In this document: piece after piece, positions 25,667-34,391 of the stretch
Layout: every line of letters starts with the position of its first letter
How positions within the stretch are numbered: the stretch's first letter is position 1
Source: an uncultured Clostridia bacterium
Lineage (GTDB): Bacteria; Bacillota; Clostridia; Oscillospirales; UBA644
Direction of reading: 5' to 3'
DNA: 53,074 nucleotides
Assembly: GCA_947305805.1 (NCBI GenBank)
Contig: CAMZEM010000004.1
Span: 1 to 53,074 of the forward strand
Position numbers and translations under genes: made by a program
Notes under the pieces: generated by a model
What the model was told of the DNA's origin: nothing
Seen by the model: the letters and a program-made list of their open reading frames with translations, nothing else
Database searches by the model: none

Positions 25667-26671
25667 ATGAAAAGCGCACGTGAATTAACGGTTGAGTTGT
25701 TTCAGAAAACCGTTCCGTCAATGTCATACGACGGCGGAGACGTTTTAATCTGGCAGGAAAAAGCAAGAAAAAAACTTGCCGAACTTTTGGGAATGGATAA
25801 AATAAAAAAGTGCGATTTGGATTTGCATATAGAATATACGGCAAAAATCGAAAATGCAACGGAGATTCGCTTCACGTATCAGAGCGAGGAGGGCTACCGC
25901 GTTCCGTGCCATCTCGTTTTGCCCGACGGCGTAAAAAAACCGCCTGTCATCATTACTCTTCAGGGCCACAGCAAGGGTATGCACGTATCGCTTAACAGAA
26001 CAGTGTATCCCGGAGAGGATAACACGGAGCTTATCAAAGGGGACCGCGATTTTGCCGTTCGCGCTCTGCGGGAGGGCTTTGCGGCGGTAACGCTTGAAAT
26101 GAGAGATTTCGGAGAGTGCGGAGGCAGCGCAAACGGTCCGCAGTGTTTTGAGGAAAGTATGAATGCTCTTCTTCTCGGAAGAACTGCGGTAGGGGAGCGT
26201 GTATTTGATATTATGCGGCTTATCGACGTTCTTGAATCCGATTTCTCGGATTTAACGGATACGGGATGTATCTGTCTTATGGGTAATTCCGGCGGGGGAA
26301 CGGCAACCGTCTATACCGCAGCGCTTGAAAAACGCCTGTTTTTAGCCATGCCGTCATGCGCCATAAGCTCATATAAGGCATCAATAGGCGGAATGAATCA
26401 CTGCGCGTGCAACTATATTCCTCATATCGCGGAATATTTCGATATGGGAGATTTAATATGTATGGCGGCGCCTGTGGCGTATATCCAGGTGAACGGAGTA
26501 AGCGACCCCATATTTCCGATTGAACCCGCAAAAGAAATGTTCGCTCAGGGCAAAAGAGCTTATGAAGCGCTCGGCATTCCCGACAAAGCGGTTCATATAA
26601 TAGGCAGTGAAGGCCACCGTTTTTATGCAGACGATTCATGGCCCTTCGTCCATAAACTTACAGGAAGGTAA
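25667..26671 (+). CDS. alpha/beta hydrolase (acetyl xylan esterase/dienelactone hydrolase-like)
   Basis: The 334-residue protein has an N-terminal beta-rich part and an alpha/beta hydrolase domain. The nucleophile elbow is GNSGGG (Ser near residue 207), the likely acid is the Asp in NGVSDPIFP and the base the His in GSEGHRF. The oxyanion part is ITLQGHSKG. It resembles Abhydrolase_7/acetyl xylan esterase-type enzymes without a signal peptide, so it acts inside the cell, perhaps removing an acyl group from an imported sugar derivative (inference). It starts one base after the membrane protein stop, with GGCAGGGG upstream; an earlier in-frame ATG (25574) lies inside that gene. Confidence 0.82.
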   Translation: MKSARELTVELFQKTVPSMSYDGGDVLIWQEKARKKLAELLGMDKIKKCDLDLHIEYTAKIENATEIRFTYQSEEGYRVPCHLVLPDGVKKPPVIITLQGHSKGMHVSLNRTVYPGEDNTELIKGDRDFAVRALREGFAAVTLEMRDFGECGGSANGPQCFEESMNALLLGRTAVGERVFDIMRLIDVLESDFSDLTDTGCICLMGNSGGGTATVYTAALEKRLFLAMPSCAISSYKASIGGMNHCACNYIPHIAEYFDMGDLICMAAPVAYIQVNGVSDPIFPIEPAKEMFAQGKRAYEALGIPDKAVHIIGSEGHRFYADDSWPFVHKLTGR

Positions 26672-26674
26672 ATT

Positions 26675-27355
26675 ATGAAAATAACTTGTCTCGGCACCGG
26701 AGCCGCAGACTGGCCCGAAAAAAAGCCCGAAGGCGCAAAGGAGTTTCGCAGACTTTCATCCGCGCTTATCGACGGCGTACTGCTTATAGATCCCAATACG
26801 TGCGTATTTGACGCGTTAAACGAATTCAATATCGACCCTTTGAATATTAAATATATAATCAATACCCACAGTCATTCCGACCATTTCAGCGAAGAAACCG
26901 TCTCTAAATTTGAAAAAAACGGCGCTGTTTTTATCCCGTTTTCCGCAAACGAAGAAAAAGCGGTTGGAAAATACACAGTCAGAGCTTACGCGGCAAATCA
27001 TTCCACCGCGCAATCGCCCGTTCATTTTATTGTTACGAACGGAGAAAAGACGCTTTTTTACGGACTTGACGGCGCATGGCTTTTATATCCTGAGGTTCAG
27101 GCAATAAAGCAGTTTTGCCCCGATTTCGCGGTTCTTGACGCGACGGTCGGCTTTATTGAGGGCGATTACCGCATTTTTGAGCATAACAATCTTTATATGG
27201 TGCTCGAAATGAAAAAATCGCTTGAAAAATACATCGGTTCTTTTTGTATAAGCCATATGGCGCGCACTCTTCATACTGACCACGCAACGCTTTGCGAAAA
27301 AATGAATCGGCACGGCGTTACCGTAGCTTATGACGGCATGGAAACGGAAATATAA
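26675..27355 (+). CDS. metallo-beta-lactamase-fold hydrolase
   Basis: This 226-residue protein shows the metal-binding HxHxDH motif as THSHSDHF (H65, H67, D69, H70) and a later H in ANHSTAQS, with YGLDGAWL as the Asp motif. The family includes many phosphodiesterases and lactonases; the substrate is unknown. No signal peptide is present. It follows the hydrolase by three bases and precedes the MFS transporter, so it probably serves the same cytoplasmic pathway. Confidence 0.85.
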   Translation: MKITCLGTGAADWPEKKPEGAKEFRRLSSALIDGVLLIDPNTCVFDALNEFNIDPLNIKYIINTHSHSDHFSEETVSKFEKNGAVFIPFSANEEKAVGKYTVRAYAANHSTAQSPVHFIVTNGEKTLFYGLDGAWLLYPEVQAIKQFCPDFAVLDATVGFIEGDYRIFEHNNLYMVLEMKKSLEKYIGSFCISHMARTLHTDHATLCEKMNRHGVTVAYDGMETEI

Positions 27356-27389
27356 ACAAACATAAAAACAGTTAAGAAAGGAAGATATT

Positions 27390-28784
27390 ATGAAGCTTAA
27401 TTACAAGCGCGTTATCCTTGTAGGAATGGCGTTTTTCCTTATCTGCGCATTCTGGCAGGCATACGATGCGATAATCCCGCTTATCTTAACAAACCATTTC
27501 GGACTTCCGCAGACGTTTTCGGGCGTAATCATGTCGCTTGACAATATCCTTGCCGTGTTTATGCTCCCGGTTTTCGGCGCAATTTCCGATAAGGTAAAGT
27601 CAAAGTTCGGCAGACGAACCCCGTTCATTTTTATCGGTACAATAATCGCGACAGTATCTTTTATCGCTCTTTCCTTTATCGATAATTATCAGCTCTCGCT
27701 TGTAATGGCGGAAAATATCCCCGAATTGTCAAAAGAGGCGGCGGAGGAATTCGTTTTACAGACAACTCTTGATCTCACTCTTTCAAATCCGCTTCCTCTG
27801 ATAGGTTTTCTCGCAACTCTGCTTATAGTTCTTGTTGCAATGGCAACATTCCGTTCACCCGCAGTTGCCCTTATGCCCGATGTAACCCCCAAACCTCTGC
27901 GTTCAAAGGCAAATGCCGTAATCAACCTTATGGGTTCCGCCGGCGGAATAACCGTTCTTATTCTCGGCATTGTATTCGCAACGTCAAAAAAAGAAAATGC
28001 GTATATGCCATATATCGGTTATATCGGCGCGGTGTGCGCAGTAATGCTTATCGGCTTTGTTATTTTCCTTGTTTTCGTCAGGGAAAAGAAGTGGGCTGAG
28101 GAAATGGAAAAACAGTCCGAAGAATACGGAATTTCCGACGAACCCGAAAATCCGGGAGAAAAACATAAACTCTCTCCCGCCGAACTTCGTTCTCTTATCC
28201 TTATTCTTGCATCCGTTGCTCTGTGGTTTATCGGCTATAATTCCATCACAAGCAAGTATTCCGTTTATGCAACAAACATTCTCGGTTTTGACTTTAATTT
28301 AACCCTTATCGTCGCTCAGGCTGCGGCAATAGTATCATATATTCCCGTCGGACTTATCTCATCTAAATTCGGCAGAAAAAAGACTATTCTCGCAGGCGTG
28401 CTTATTCTTGCAACCGCATTTTTCATCGGTATATTCATCACGCCCGAAACACCTCAGGTTGTTATGTATCCCGTATTTGCACTTGCAGGCATCGGCTGGG
28501 CGACAATAAACGTAAATTCGTTTCCCATGGTCGTTGAACTCGCAAAATTCGGAGATACCGGTAAATACACCGGTTATTACTACACCGCCTCTATGGCTGC
28601 TCAGATTGTCGCGCCGATTCTTTCGGGCTTCCTTTACGATATGATCGGCATGAGATACGTCTTCTTCCCGTTCGGCGTTCTCTTCGTTATTTTCTCGTTT
28701 GTCACAATGCTTTTCGTTAAACACGGCGACTCGAAAATAATCGAAAAAAAGAGCGCTCTCGAGCATTTTGACGTAGGTGACTGA
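27390..28784 (+). CDS. MFS transporter, SLC45/GPH-like sugar transporter type
   Basis: The 464-residue protein has about 12 hydrophobic helices with a charged central loop (about 230-260). The loop between helices 2 and 3 reads SDKVKSKFGRRTPFIFIG, the MFS motif typical of SLC45/GPH-like glycoside transporters. The likely substrate is a sugar or glycoside, by family only. AGAAAGGAAG precedes the ATG. It is followed after two bases by the GDPD-MsrA fusion. Confidence 0.85.
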   Translation: MKLNYKRVILVGMAFFLICAFWQAYDAIIPLILTNHFGLPQTFSGVIMSLDNILAVFMLPVFGAISDKVKSKFGRRTPFIFIGTIIATVSFIALSFIDNYQLSLVMAENIPELSKEAAEEFVLQTTLDLTLSNPLPLIGFLATLLIVLVAMATFRSPAVALMPDVTPKPLRSKANAVINLMGSAGGITVLILGIVFATSKKENAYMPYIGYIGAVCAVMLIGFVIFLVFVREKKWAEEMEKQSEEYGISDEPENPGEKHKLSPAELRSLILILASVALWFIGYNSITSKYSVYATNILGFDFNLTLIVAQAAAIVSYIPVGLISSKFGRKKTILAGVLILATAFFIGIFITPETPQVVMYPVFALAGIGWATINVNSFPMVVELAKFGDTGKYTGYYYTASMAAQIVAPILSGFLYDMIGMRYVFFPFGVLFVIFSFVTMLFVKHGDSKIIEKKSALEHFDVGD

Positions 28785-28786
28785 CC

Positions 28787-30100
28787 GTGCTGATCGCGAT
28801 GATTATTCTCTCAGTTCTTGCGGCGCTGTTTATTCTTTATGTCTTCGTTCTTGCCCGCCCGAAAATCAGAACTCACGATTTTAACGGACTTCTCTGCGAA
28901 TATGCGCACAGGGGACTTTACGGCAACGGTATTCCCGAAAACTCGCTTGCCGCGTTTGAACTTGCGGTAAAAGAAGGTGTCGGCGTTGAACTCGACGTTC
29001 AGCTATCATCCGACGGAGAAATATTCGTTTTTCACGACAATAACGTAAAAAGAATGACGGGTCACGACGGAACTCTAAACAAAATGACGTCTTCTGAAAT
29101 AGAAAATCTCCGTCTTTCGGGCACAGATCAGCGTATTCCCAAATTTACCGATGTTCTCTCTCTTATAGACGGAAAAGTACCCGTTCTCGTAGAGCTTAAA
29201 GGTGAAAACCTTGACACCTCGCTTTGCGATCGGGTTGCGCCTGTATTGGAATCGTATTCGGGGCCCTATATCGTAGAATCTTTCAATCCGTTTCTGATCG
29301 GCAGAATAAAAAAACTGCTCCGCGGCGTTATAGTCGGTCAACTCTATACAAACGTCTGCAAAGATCAGAAAAAAATAAACCCCATAACGGTTTCTCTTAC
29401 TCTTATGGCATTCAATTTCGTCTCCCGCCCCGATTTTATCGCCTATAATAAAGAGTGCAGAAAATCTTTTCCCGTCCGGCTTACCACCCGGTTTTTCCGC
29501 GCTCCGAATTTCGTCTGGACCGTACGCGGAGAAGAAGAGCTCTCCTCCGTCCGTCTCCTCGGCGAACATGCGATATTTGAACGCTTTACCGGCGGCGCGG
29601 GTATTAATTCCGTTAAATCCGCATATTTCGCGGGAGGTTGCTTTTGGTGCATAACACCCGATTTTAAGGAAAAAAACGGCGTTATTGCCGTCACAGCGGG
29701 CTTTTCGGGCGGCGATGAACCAAACCCGACGTATGAAGACGTAAAGCATCAGAAAACGGGACATCGCGAAACCGTAAAAATCGATTACAATCCAGCTGTC
29801 GTTTCTTTCGGAGAACTCCTTGATATATTCCTTTCAAAAGTAGACCCGTTCGATTCGGGAGGACAGTTTATCGACCGCGGACATTCTTACACGCTTGCAG
29901 TTTACTGTTCGGACGAAGACGAAAAATCCGTCGCAATATCAAAGATTGCCGGGCTTGAAAAAGAGTCGGGTAAAAAAGTATTTGTGAGCGTAGAACCCAT
30001 TAAAGCTTTCTACGAAGCGGGAGAAGAACATCAGGATTACTATCTCAAACATCCCGAAGAGTTTGCGTGCGAACTTCTCTCATCGGGAAGAAAAAAATAA
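28787..30100 (+). CDS. membrane-anchored GDPD-MsrA fusion protein
   Basis: One continuous 437-codon frame joins two enzymes. Residues 1-23 form a transmembrane anchor followed by ARPKIRTH, so the rest is probably cytoplasmic. Residues about 35-270 are a glycerophosphodiester phosphodiesterase domain: HRG (H41), PENS, ELDVQ (E68, D70) and HDN (H83). Residues about 278-437 are peptide-methionine (S)-S-oxide reductase MsrA: the catalytic Cys is C285 in FAGGCFWC, with GGDEPNPTYEDV, HRETVKIDY and EEHQDYY. A Cys near the C-terminus (FACELL) may resolve the disulfide. GTG at 28787 follows TAGGTG; an ATG at 28799 is the alternative. The fusion is unusual and its joint role is unknown. Confidence 0.88.
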   Translation: MLIAMIILSVLAALFILYVFVLARPKIRTHDFNGLLCEYAHRGLYGNGIPENSLAAFELAVKEGVGVELDVQLSSDGEIFVFHDNNVKRMTGHDGTLNKMTSSEIENLRLSGTDQRIPKFTDVLSLIDGKVPVLVELKGENLDTSLCDRVAPVLESYSGPYIVESFNPFLIGRIKKLLRGVIVGQLYTNVCKDQKKINPITVSLTLMAFNFVSRPDFIAYNKECRKSFPVRLTTRFFRAPNFVWTVRGEEELSSVRLLGEHAIFERFTGGAGINSVKSAYFAGGCFWCITPDFKEKNGVIAVTAGFSGGDEPNPTYEDVKHQKTGHRETVKIDYNPAVVSFGELLDIFLSKVDPFDSGGQFIDRGHSYTLAVYCSDEDEKSVAISKIAGLEKESGKKVFVSVEPIKAFYEAGEEHQDYYLKHPEEFACELLSSGRKK

Positions 30101-30186
30101 GGGAAATCTATTACTGTAAAGTCTTTTGATTTTACATGCCCGACTGCTCCGTGCAAATTGACATCTTTTCAGCAAAGGTATAATAA

Positions 30187-31563
30187 ATGAACAACAATAA
30201 CGCAATACTCCGTGGTCCGCTTTTCTGGAATATCATAAAGTATACGGTCCCGATTATTCTTACAAGCGTTTTACAGCTTCTTTTCAATGCCGCCGATCTT
30301 GTTGTCGTCGGAAGATTCTGCGGTAGCTTATCCGTTGCCTCAGTCGGCGCCACGGGTTCGGTTACAAATCTTATAATTAATCTGTTTGTCGGACTGTCGG
30401 TAGGTGCGGGCGTTACCGTTGCACATGCTTACGGAGGCAACGACGAGCAGGCAGTGCATAAAACGGTTCATACGGCGCTTCCGACAGCGATTGTCAGCGG
30501 AGTTGTATTAACGCTTATCGGAGTTGTCTTTTCAAGGATTTTTCTTGAATTGATGAGCACTCCCGAAAACGTTCTTAGTCTTTCAAGTGTATATATGAGA
30601 ATCTATTTCTGCGGAATGACGTTCTCAATGGTCTATAATTTCTGCTCGTCCATACTCCGCGCGGTAGGCGATACAAGAGGACCGCTGATATACCTTTCGG
30701 TTGCAGGAGTAATAAACGTTATACTTAATATCGTTTTTGTAACCGTTTTCGGTTTAAACGTTGCGGGCGTCGCGCTTGCAACAATCATCTCTCAGGGCGT
30801 TTCCGCAGTGCTTGTTGTAAGAGCGCTGATGGTCAGAACCGATTCCTGCCGCCTTGTTCTTTCAAAAATGCGGTTTTACAAAATGCAGCTTTTAAAAATC
30901 ATCCGTATAGGACTTCCCGCCGGAATTCAGGGCTCCCTCTTTTCAATCTCCAACGTTATTATTCAGTCATCCATAAACTCTTTCGGGGATGTGTTTATGT
31001 CGGGAAACGCCGCTGCGGGCAATATCGAAGGATTCGTTTACGTCAGCATCAACGCTTTTCATCAAACCGCAGTTAACTTTACGGGTCAGTGCACGGGCGC
31101 CAAAAAGTATAAACGCGCTGTTAAGGCGCTCTGGATATGCCTCGCGTGCGTTACCGTTGTTGGCATTGTAAACGGCTCTCTTGTCAATTTTTTCGGAAAG
31201 CAGCTTCTCTCAATCTATATCACAGACTCTGCCGAGGCAATTTCCGCGGGAATTGTCAGACTTGCCTTTATCTCCCTTCCGTATTTTCTCTGCGGACTTA
31301 TGGATGTCACTACGGGCGCGCTTCGCGGCATGGGTTCATCCGTTACTCCTATGATAATATCAATTCTCGGCATATGCGGTCTGCGCATCGCCTGGATTTT
31401 CTCAGTCTTTCAGCTTGAACGGTTCCACACGCCCGAGGTCCTCTATCTTTCATACGCCGTTTCGTGGACCGTCACGTTTATTGTGCAGCTCATTGCATTT
31501 TTCATAAGTTACAGAAGACATATCAAATCAGACAAACAGTATGACCCCGCTCTTGAAGACTGA
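30187..31563 (+). CDS. MATE family efflux transporter
   Basis: The 458-residue protein has two MatE repeats with about 12 hydrophobic helices. The start (LRGPLFWNIIKYTVPIILTS) and LFNAADLVVVGRFCG are typical of the DinF/NorM-like MATE exporters coupled to Na or H. The substrate is unknown. An AAAGG site precedes the ATG at 30187. It is separated from the GDPD-MsrA gene by 86 bases with no clear terminator, so it may be read from the same transcript, and it ends at a strong terminator. Confidence 0.92.
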   Translation: MNNNNAILRGPLFWNIIKYTVPIILTSVLQLLFNAADLVVVGRFCGSLSVASVGATGSVTNLIINLFVGLSVGAGVTVAHAYGGNDEQAVHKTVHTALPTAIVSGVVLTLIGVVFSRIFLELMSTPENVLSLSSVYMRIYFCGMTFSMVYNFCSSILRAVGDTRGPLIYLSVAGVINVILNIVFVTVFGLNVAGVALATIISQGVSAVLVVRALMVRTDSCRLVLSKMRFYKMQLLKIIRIGLPAGIQGSLFSISNVIIQSSINSFGDVFMSGNAAAGNIEGFVYVSINAFHQTAVNFTGQCTGAKKYKRAVKALWICLACVTVVGIVNGSLVNFFGKQLLSIYITDSAEAISAGIVRLAFISLPYFLCGLMDVTTGALRGMGSSVTPMIISILGICGLRIAWIFSVFQLERFHTPEVLYLSYAVSWTVTFIVQLIAFFISYRRHIKSDKQYDPALED

Positions 31564-31570
31564 CCGAACA

Positions 31571-31607
31571 AAAAAAAGCTTACCCGTTTAGGGTAAGCTT
31601 TTTTTAC
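31571..31607. terminator. bidirectional intrinsic terminator between MATE gene and aroQ
   Basis: AAGCTTACCC (31576-31585) pairs with GGGTAAGCTT (31591-31600) around a GTTTA loop, with A7 on one side and T7 on the other. It can end both convergent transcripts; the aroQ stop overlaps it. Confidence 0.9.
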
Positions 31608-32029
31608 TTTTCTTTCAGAATATGCAGCGCTTCGGTGTATCCCGCAAATCCTTTGCCTTTTATCGTTGCCTTGCATACGGGTCTTACGTACGATATTTTT
31701 CTGAAGTCCTCTCTGCTGTCCGGGTCGGAAATATGAACTTCAACCGTCGGCAGTCCCACCGCCTTAATTGCATCGGGTATCGCAACGCTCGTATGCGTGT
31801 AAGCTGCGGGATTGATTATTATTCCGTCATATTTACCGTATGCTTCCTGTATTTTGTCTACAATCGCGCCCTCATGGTTGGACTGAAAGAATTCAACCGT
31901 AATTCCGAGCGCCTCCGCATCGTTTCTTACCGTTTCCGTCAGTTGGGCGTATGTTCCTTTTCCGTAAATTTCAGGTTCGCGTATTCCGAGCATATTGATA
32001 TTCGGACCGTTAATAACGAGGATTTTCAT
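31604..32029 (-). CDS. aroQ: type II 3-dehydroquinate dehydratase
   Basis: AroQ converts 3-dehydroquinate to 3-dehydroshikimate. The start KILVINGPNINMLGIREPEI carries the conserved NGPN-LG motif and the catalytic Tyr lies just after it (YGKGTY); QSNHEGAIVDKIQ and INPAAYTHTSVA are the other family blocks. I chose the ATG at 32029 with GGAGGGA upstream; it overlaps the aroE-aroK stop by 20 bases. Length 141 is normal. It is the last gene of the aromatic operon. Confidence 0.95.
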   Translation of the reverse strand: MKILVINGPNINMLGIREPEIYGKGTYAQLTETVRNDAEALGITVEFFQSNHEGAIVDKIQEAYGKYDGIIINPAAYTHTSVAIPDAIKAVGLPTVEVHISDPDSREDFRKISYVRPVCKATIKGKGFAGYTEALHILKEK

Positions 32030-33251
32030 AAAAATCCCTCCTAATCTCCTCCGCCGCATCTTCGGGCGTTCTGTCGTTGATTATGCTTACGTCTCTGAGC
32101 TTTTCATATCTCGGCCGCCTTTCGGCGTACATTTCATCAAGATCCGCGCCCTGAGAAAGAGGGCGTCCGTCTCTTGCAAGAAGCGAAATATCTCTCACTA
32201 TCTCATAAATTCTTCCGTTTTGTTTAAGCGATTCGCAGTTTTTTTCAACCGTTACCGCGCCGCCGCCCGTAACTATTATTTTTCCGCTCTGTTTTCCGAG
32301 AAAAGCTATTGTTTCGCTTTCCGCTTCTCTGAATTTTTCTTCTCCGTCTTCGGAAAAAATCCTTGGAATGCTCTTTCCCGTATTTTTTTCGATCTCAGTA
32401 TCGGTATCAAAAAGTTCTCTTCCCGTTATTTTCGCAAGAGCTTTCCCTATAACGCTTTTTCCGCTTCCGGGCATGCCGATAATTACGATATTTTCGCATT
32501 CCCGCATTATTCCGTTTGTTATTTCTTCCGTAATGCTGTCGGGATATTCCGTATCAAAAAAATATTCTGCCGCTTTTTTTGCCTGCGCCGTCAGCATCGA
32601 AAGACCGCCCGAATTTTTTATTCCGAGTCTTTCCGCGTCAAGCAGAAGCTTTGTGCGAAGTGGATTGTAAATCACGTCCGCAACGCCCGCGCACGATGTA
32701 AAATAATCAAGCTCTATCGGCGAAATTCCGTTTTCGGGAAACATTCCCACCGGCGTGGTGTTTATGATTATTTCGGCGTCAAAATGTTTGCTTATATTGC
32801 CGTAATTGTCGCTTCCGCTTCTTGAAATAACCGTAACCTCTTTCGCTCCGAGCATTTTAACGCAGTAACATGCCGTTTTACTTGCTCCTCCGCTGCCCAG
32901 AACTATTACTTTTTTTTCGAAAACGTCAATTCCGCCTTTTTCAAGCATGTATATAAATCCGTATTTATCCGTATTGAAGCCGTAAACCCTGCCGTTTTTT
33001 CTCACAACCGTGTTTACCGCGCCGATTTCTTCCGCTTCGGGGGATATGACGTCGCAGAATTTCATCGCTTCAACTTTATACGGCATCGTTATGTTAAGCC
33101 CGCCTGCGTTTTCGTTTCGGATAAACTCTTCCAGCCTGTCAATCTCAATTTCGTAAAGCCTGTAAGCGTCGTTACCGAGTTTTCTGTGTACGTTTACGGA
33201 ATAGCTGTGCCCGAGCTTTCTTCCCAGAAGACCGTATATCTTTTCTTCCAT
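32010..33251 (-). CDS. aroE-aroK: fused shikimate dehydrogenase and shikimate kinase
   Basis: One 413-residue protein carries two successive enzymes of the shikimate pathway. Residues about 1-255 are AroE: GHSYSVNVH, the catalytic Lys in LNITMPYK, GFNTDKYGF and the NADP loop VLGSGGASKTA. Residues about 257-413 are AroK: the P-loop IGMPGSGKSVIGKALA, FDTDTEIE and the shikimate-binding TGGGAV. The fusion makes shikimate 3-phosphate from 3-dehydroshikimate. It starts directly after the pheA stop and its end overlaps aroQ. Confidence 0.94.
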   Translation of the reverse strand: MEEKIYGLLGRKLGHSYSVNVHRKLGNDAYRLYEIEIDRLEEFIRNENAGGLNITMPYKVEAMKFCDVISPEAEEIGAVNTVVRKNGRVYGFNTDKYGFIYMLEKGGIDVFEKKVIVLGSGGASKTACYCVKMLGAKEVTVISRSGSDNYGNISKHFDAEIIINTTPVGMFPENGISPIELDYFTSCAGVADVIYNPLRTKLLLDAERLGIKNSGGLSMLTAQAKKAAEYFFDTEYPDSITEEITNGIMRECENIVIIGMPGSGKSVIGKALAKITGRELFDTDTEIEKNTGKSIPRIFSEDGEEKFREAESETIAFLGKQSGKIIVTGGGAVTVEKNCESLKQNGRIYEIVRDISLLARDGRPLSQGADLDEMYAERRPRYEKLRDVSIINDRTPEDAAEEIRRDFYENPRY

Positions 33252-34391
33252 TTAACCCTCCGAGTAATTTCCGAGGAAAATCAGCTTTTTACACTCATAT
33301 TCAATGCTTTCAAACATCGCCAGCGTCTTTTCATCCTTAACGCTCGCCGCAATCTCAAAAAAGAACACATAATCAAAATTGCGTCCGACTATCGGATAGT
33401 TTTCAAGCTTCAGTATATCAATTTCAAGCGCAGCCATTTTGGCTATTATCGAATAAAGCGCCCCGGGCCTGTTTTCACATTCAACAACAAAACTTATCCT
33501 GTTAGCTCCCGGATAGATTTCCGCTTTTTGCGAAATACAAATGAAACGCGTATAATTGTTATCACTGTTCTGTATGTTTTCTTCAACGGTTTCAAGACCG
33601 TATATTTCACATACCGAGTGCGACGCTATTGCCGCAACGGACACTTCTTTTCCGTCCGCAACCGATTTTGCCGCCATTGCCGTGTTCGGGTAGGGGACAA
33701 CCGTAACGCCCTGGCCTAACTTTTTCAAATACTCGCTGCACTGACCGAGCGCCTGTTTGTGAGACCGTATTTCTTTAATTTCTTCGGGTTTTGCCCCGGG
33801 AAGCGCAATCAGTTCGTGACGGATGCAAAGTCTGTCGCTTTTTACGATTTTCACGTTTTTTGTGCGAAGAAGATCGTATATCTCCTTTACGGGACCGTTT
33901 GAACTGTTTTCAACAGGGACGATTCCGTAGCGGCACAGTCCGCTTTCAACCGCGTCGAATACCGCTTCAAACGATTTAAAAAACATCAGATTTCCGCGCG
34001 GAAACATCTTTGTAGCCGCCTCTTCCGAGTAAGCGCCCTCCACACCCTGACAGGCGACAGATGCTCTTTGCGGAAAAACGCTTTCCGAATCGAGAATCGC
34101 ATTTTTTATCTCTTCCGTGACCTTTGATTTTTTTTGCGATAAGGTTGCCTGATATGCTCTGCTCAGCTCGAAAATCATCATATAAAGACGGTGGGCATAC
34201 TGCTCCATATCCCCGCTTTCGCGCATAACGCGCTCGAGTATCTCGTTTTCTCTCGACTTGCTCAGTATAGGCATGGAGTGGTCTGTTTTATATTTCATGG
34301 CTTCCGCCGCAAGATTCATTCTTTCAAGAAAAAGAGGCAGAAGTTTTTCGTCTGTTTCGTCAATTTTCTTCCTGATTTCGGATAATTCCAT
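33252..34391 (-). CDS. pheA: bifunctional chorismate mutase/prephenate dehydratase
   Basis: PheA turns chorismate into phenylpyruvate. Residues about 1-85 are an AroQ-type chorismate mutase (LSEIRKKIDETDEKLLPLFL), about 105-285 the prephenate dehydratase (ACQGVEGAYSEEAATKMF, PVENSSNGPV, NYTRFICIS) and about 290-375 an ACT domain that senses Phe (SFVVECENRPGALYSII). The ATG at 34391 has GGAGGAG upstream and overlaps aroC by 32 bases; the longer frame is discarded. Feedback by Phe fits the Phe attenuator in front of the operon. Confidence 0.95.
   Translation of the reverse strand: MELSEIRKKIDETDEKLLPLFLERMNLAAEAMKYKTDHSMPILSKSRENEILERVMRESGDMEQYAHRLYMMIFELSRAYQATLSQKKSKVTEEIKNAILDSESVFPQRASVACQGVEGAYSEEAATKMFPRGNLMFFKSFEAVFDAVESGLCRYGIVPVENSSNGPVKEIYDLLRTKNVKIVKSDRLCIRHELIALPGAKPEEIKEIRSHKQALGQCSEYLKKLGQGVTVVPYPNTAMAAKSVADGKEVSVAAIASHSVCEIYGLETVEENIQNSDNNYTRFICISQKAEIYPGANRISFVVECENRPGALYSIIAKMAALEIDILKLENYPIVGRNFDYVFFFEIAASVKDEKTLAMFESIEYECKKLIFLGNYSEG

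Noticed and set aside
30158..30184. TTGACA and TATAAT before the MATE gene
   Set aside because: The spacer is only 15 bases and the TATAAT lies between the ribosome site and the start codon, so it cannot give a normal leader.
31995..32825. 276-codon plus-strand frame inside aroE-aroK
   Set aside because: Shadow frame opposite a well-conserved two-domain enzyme.
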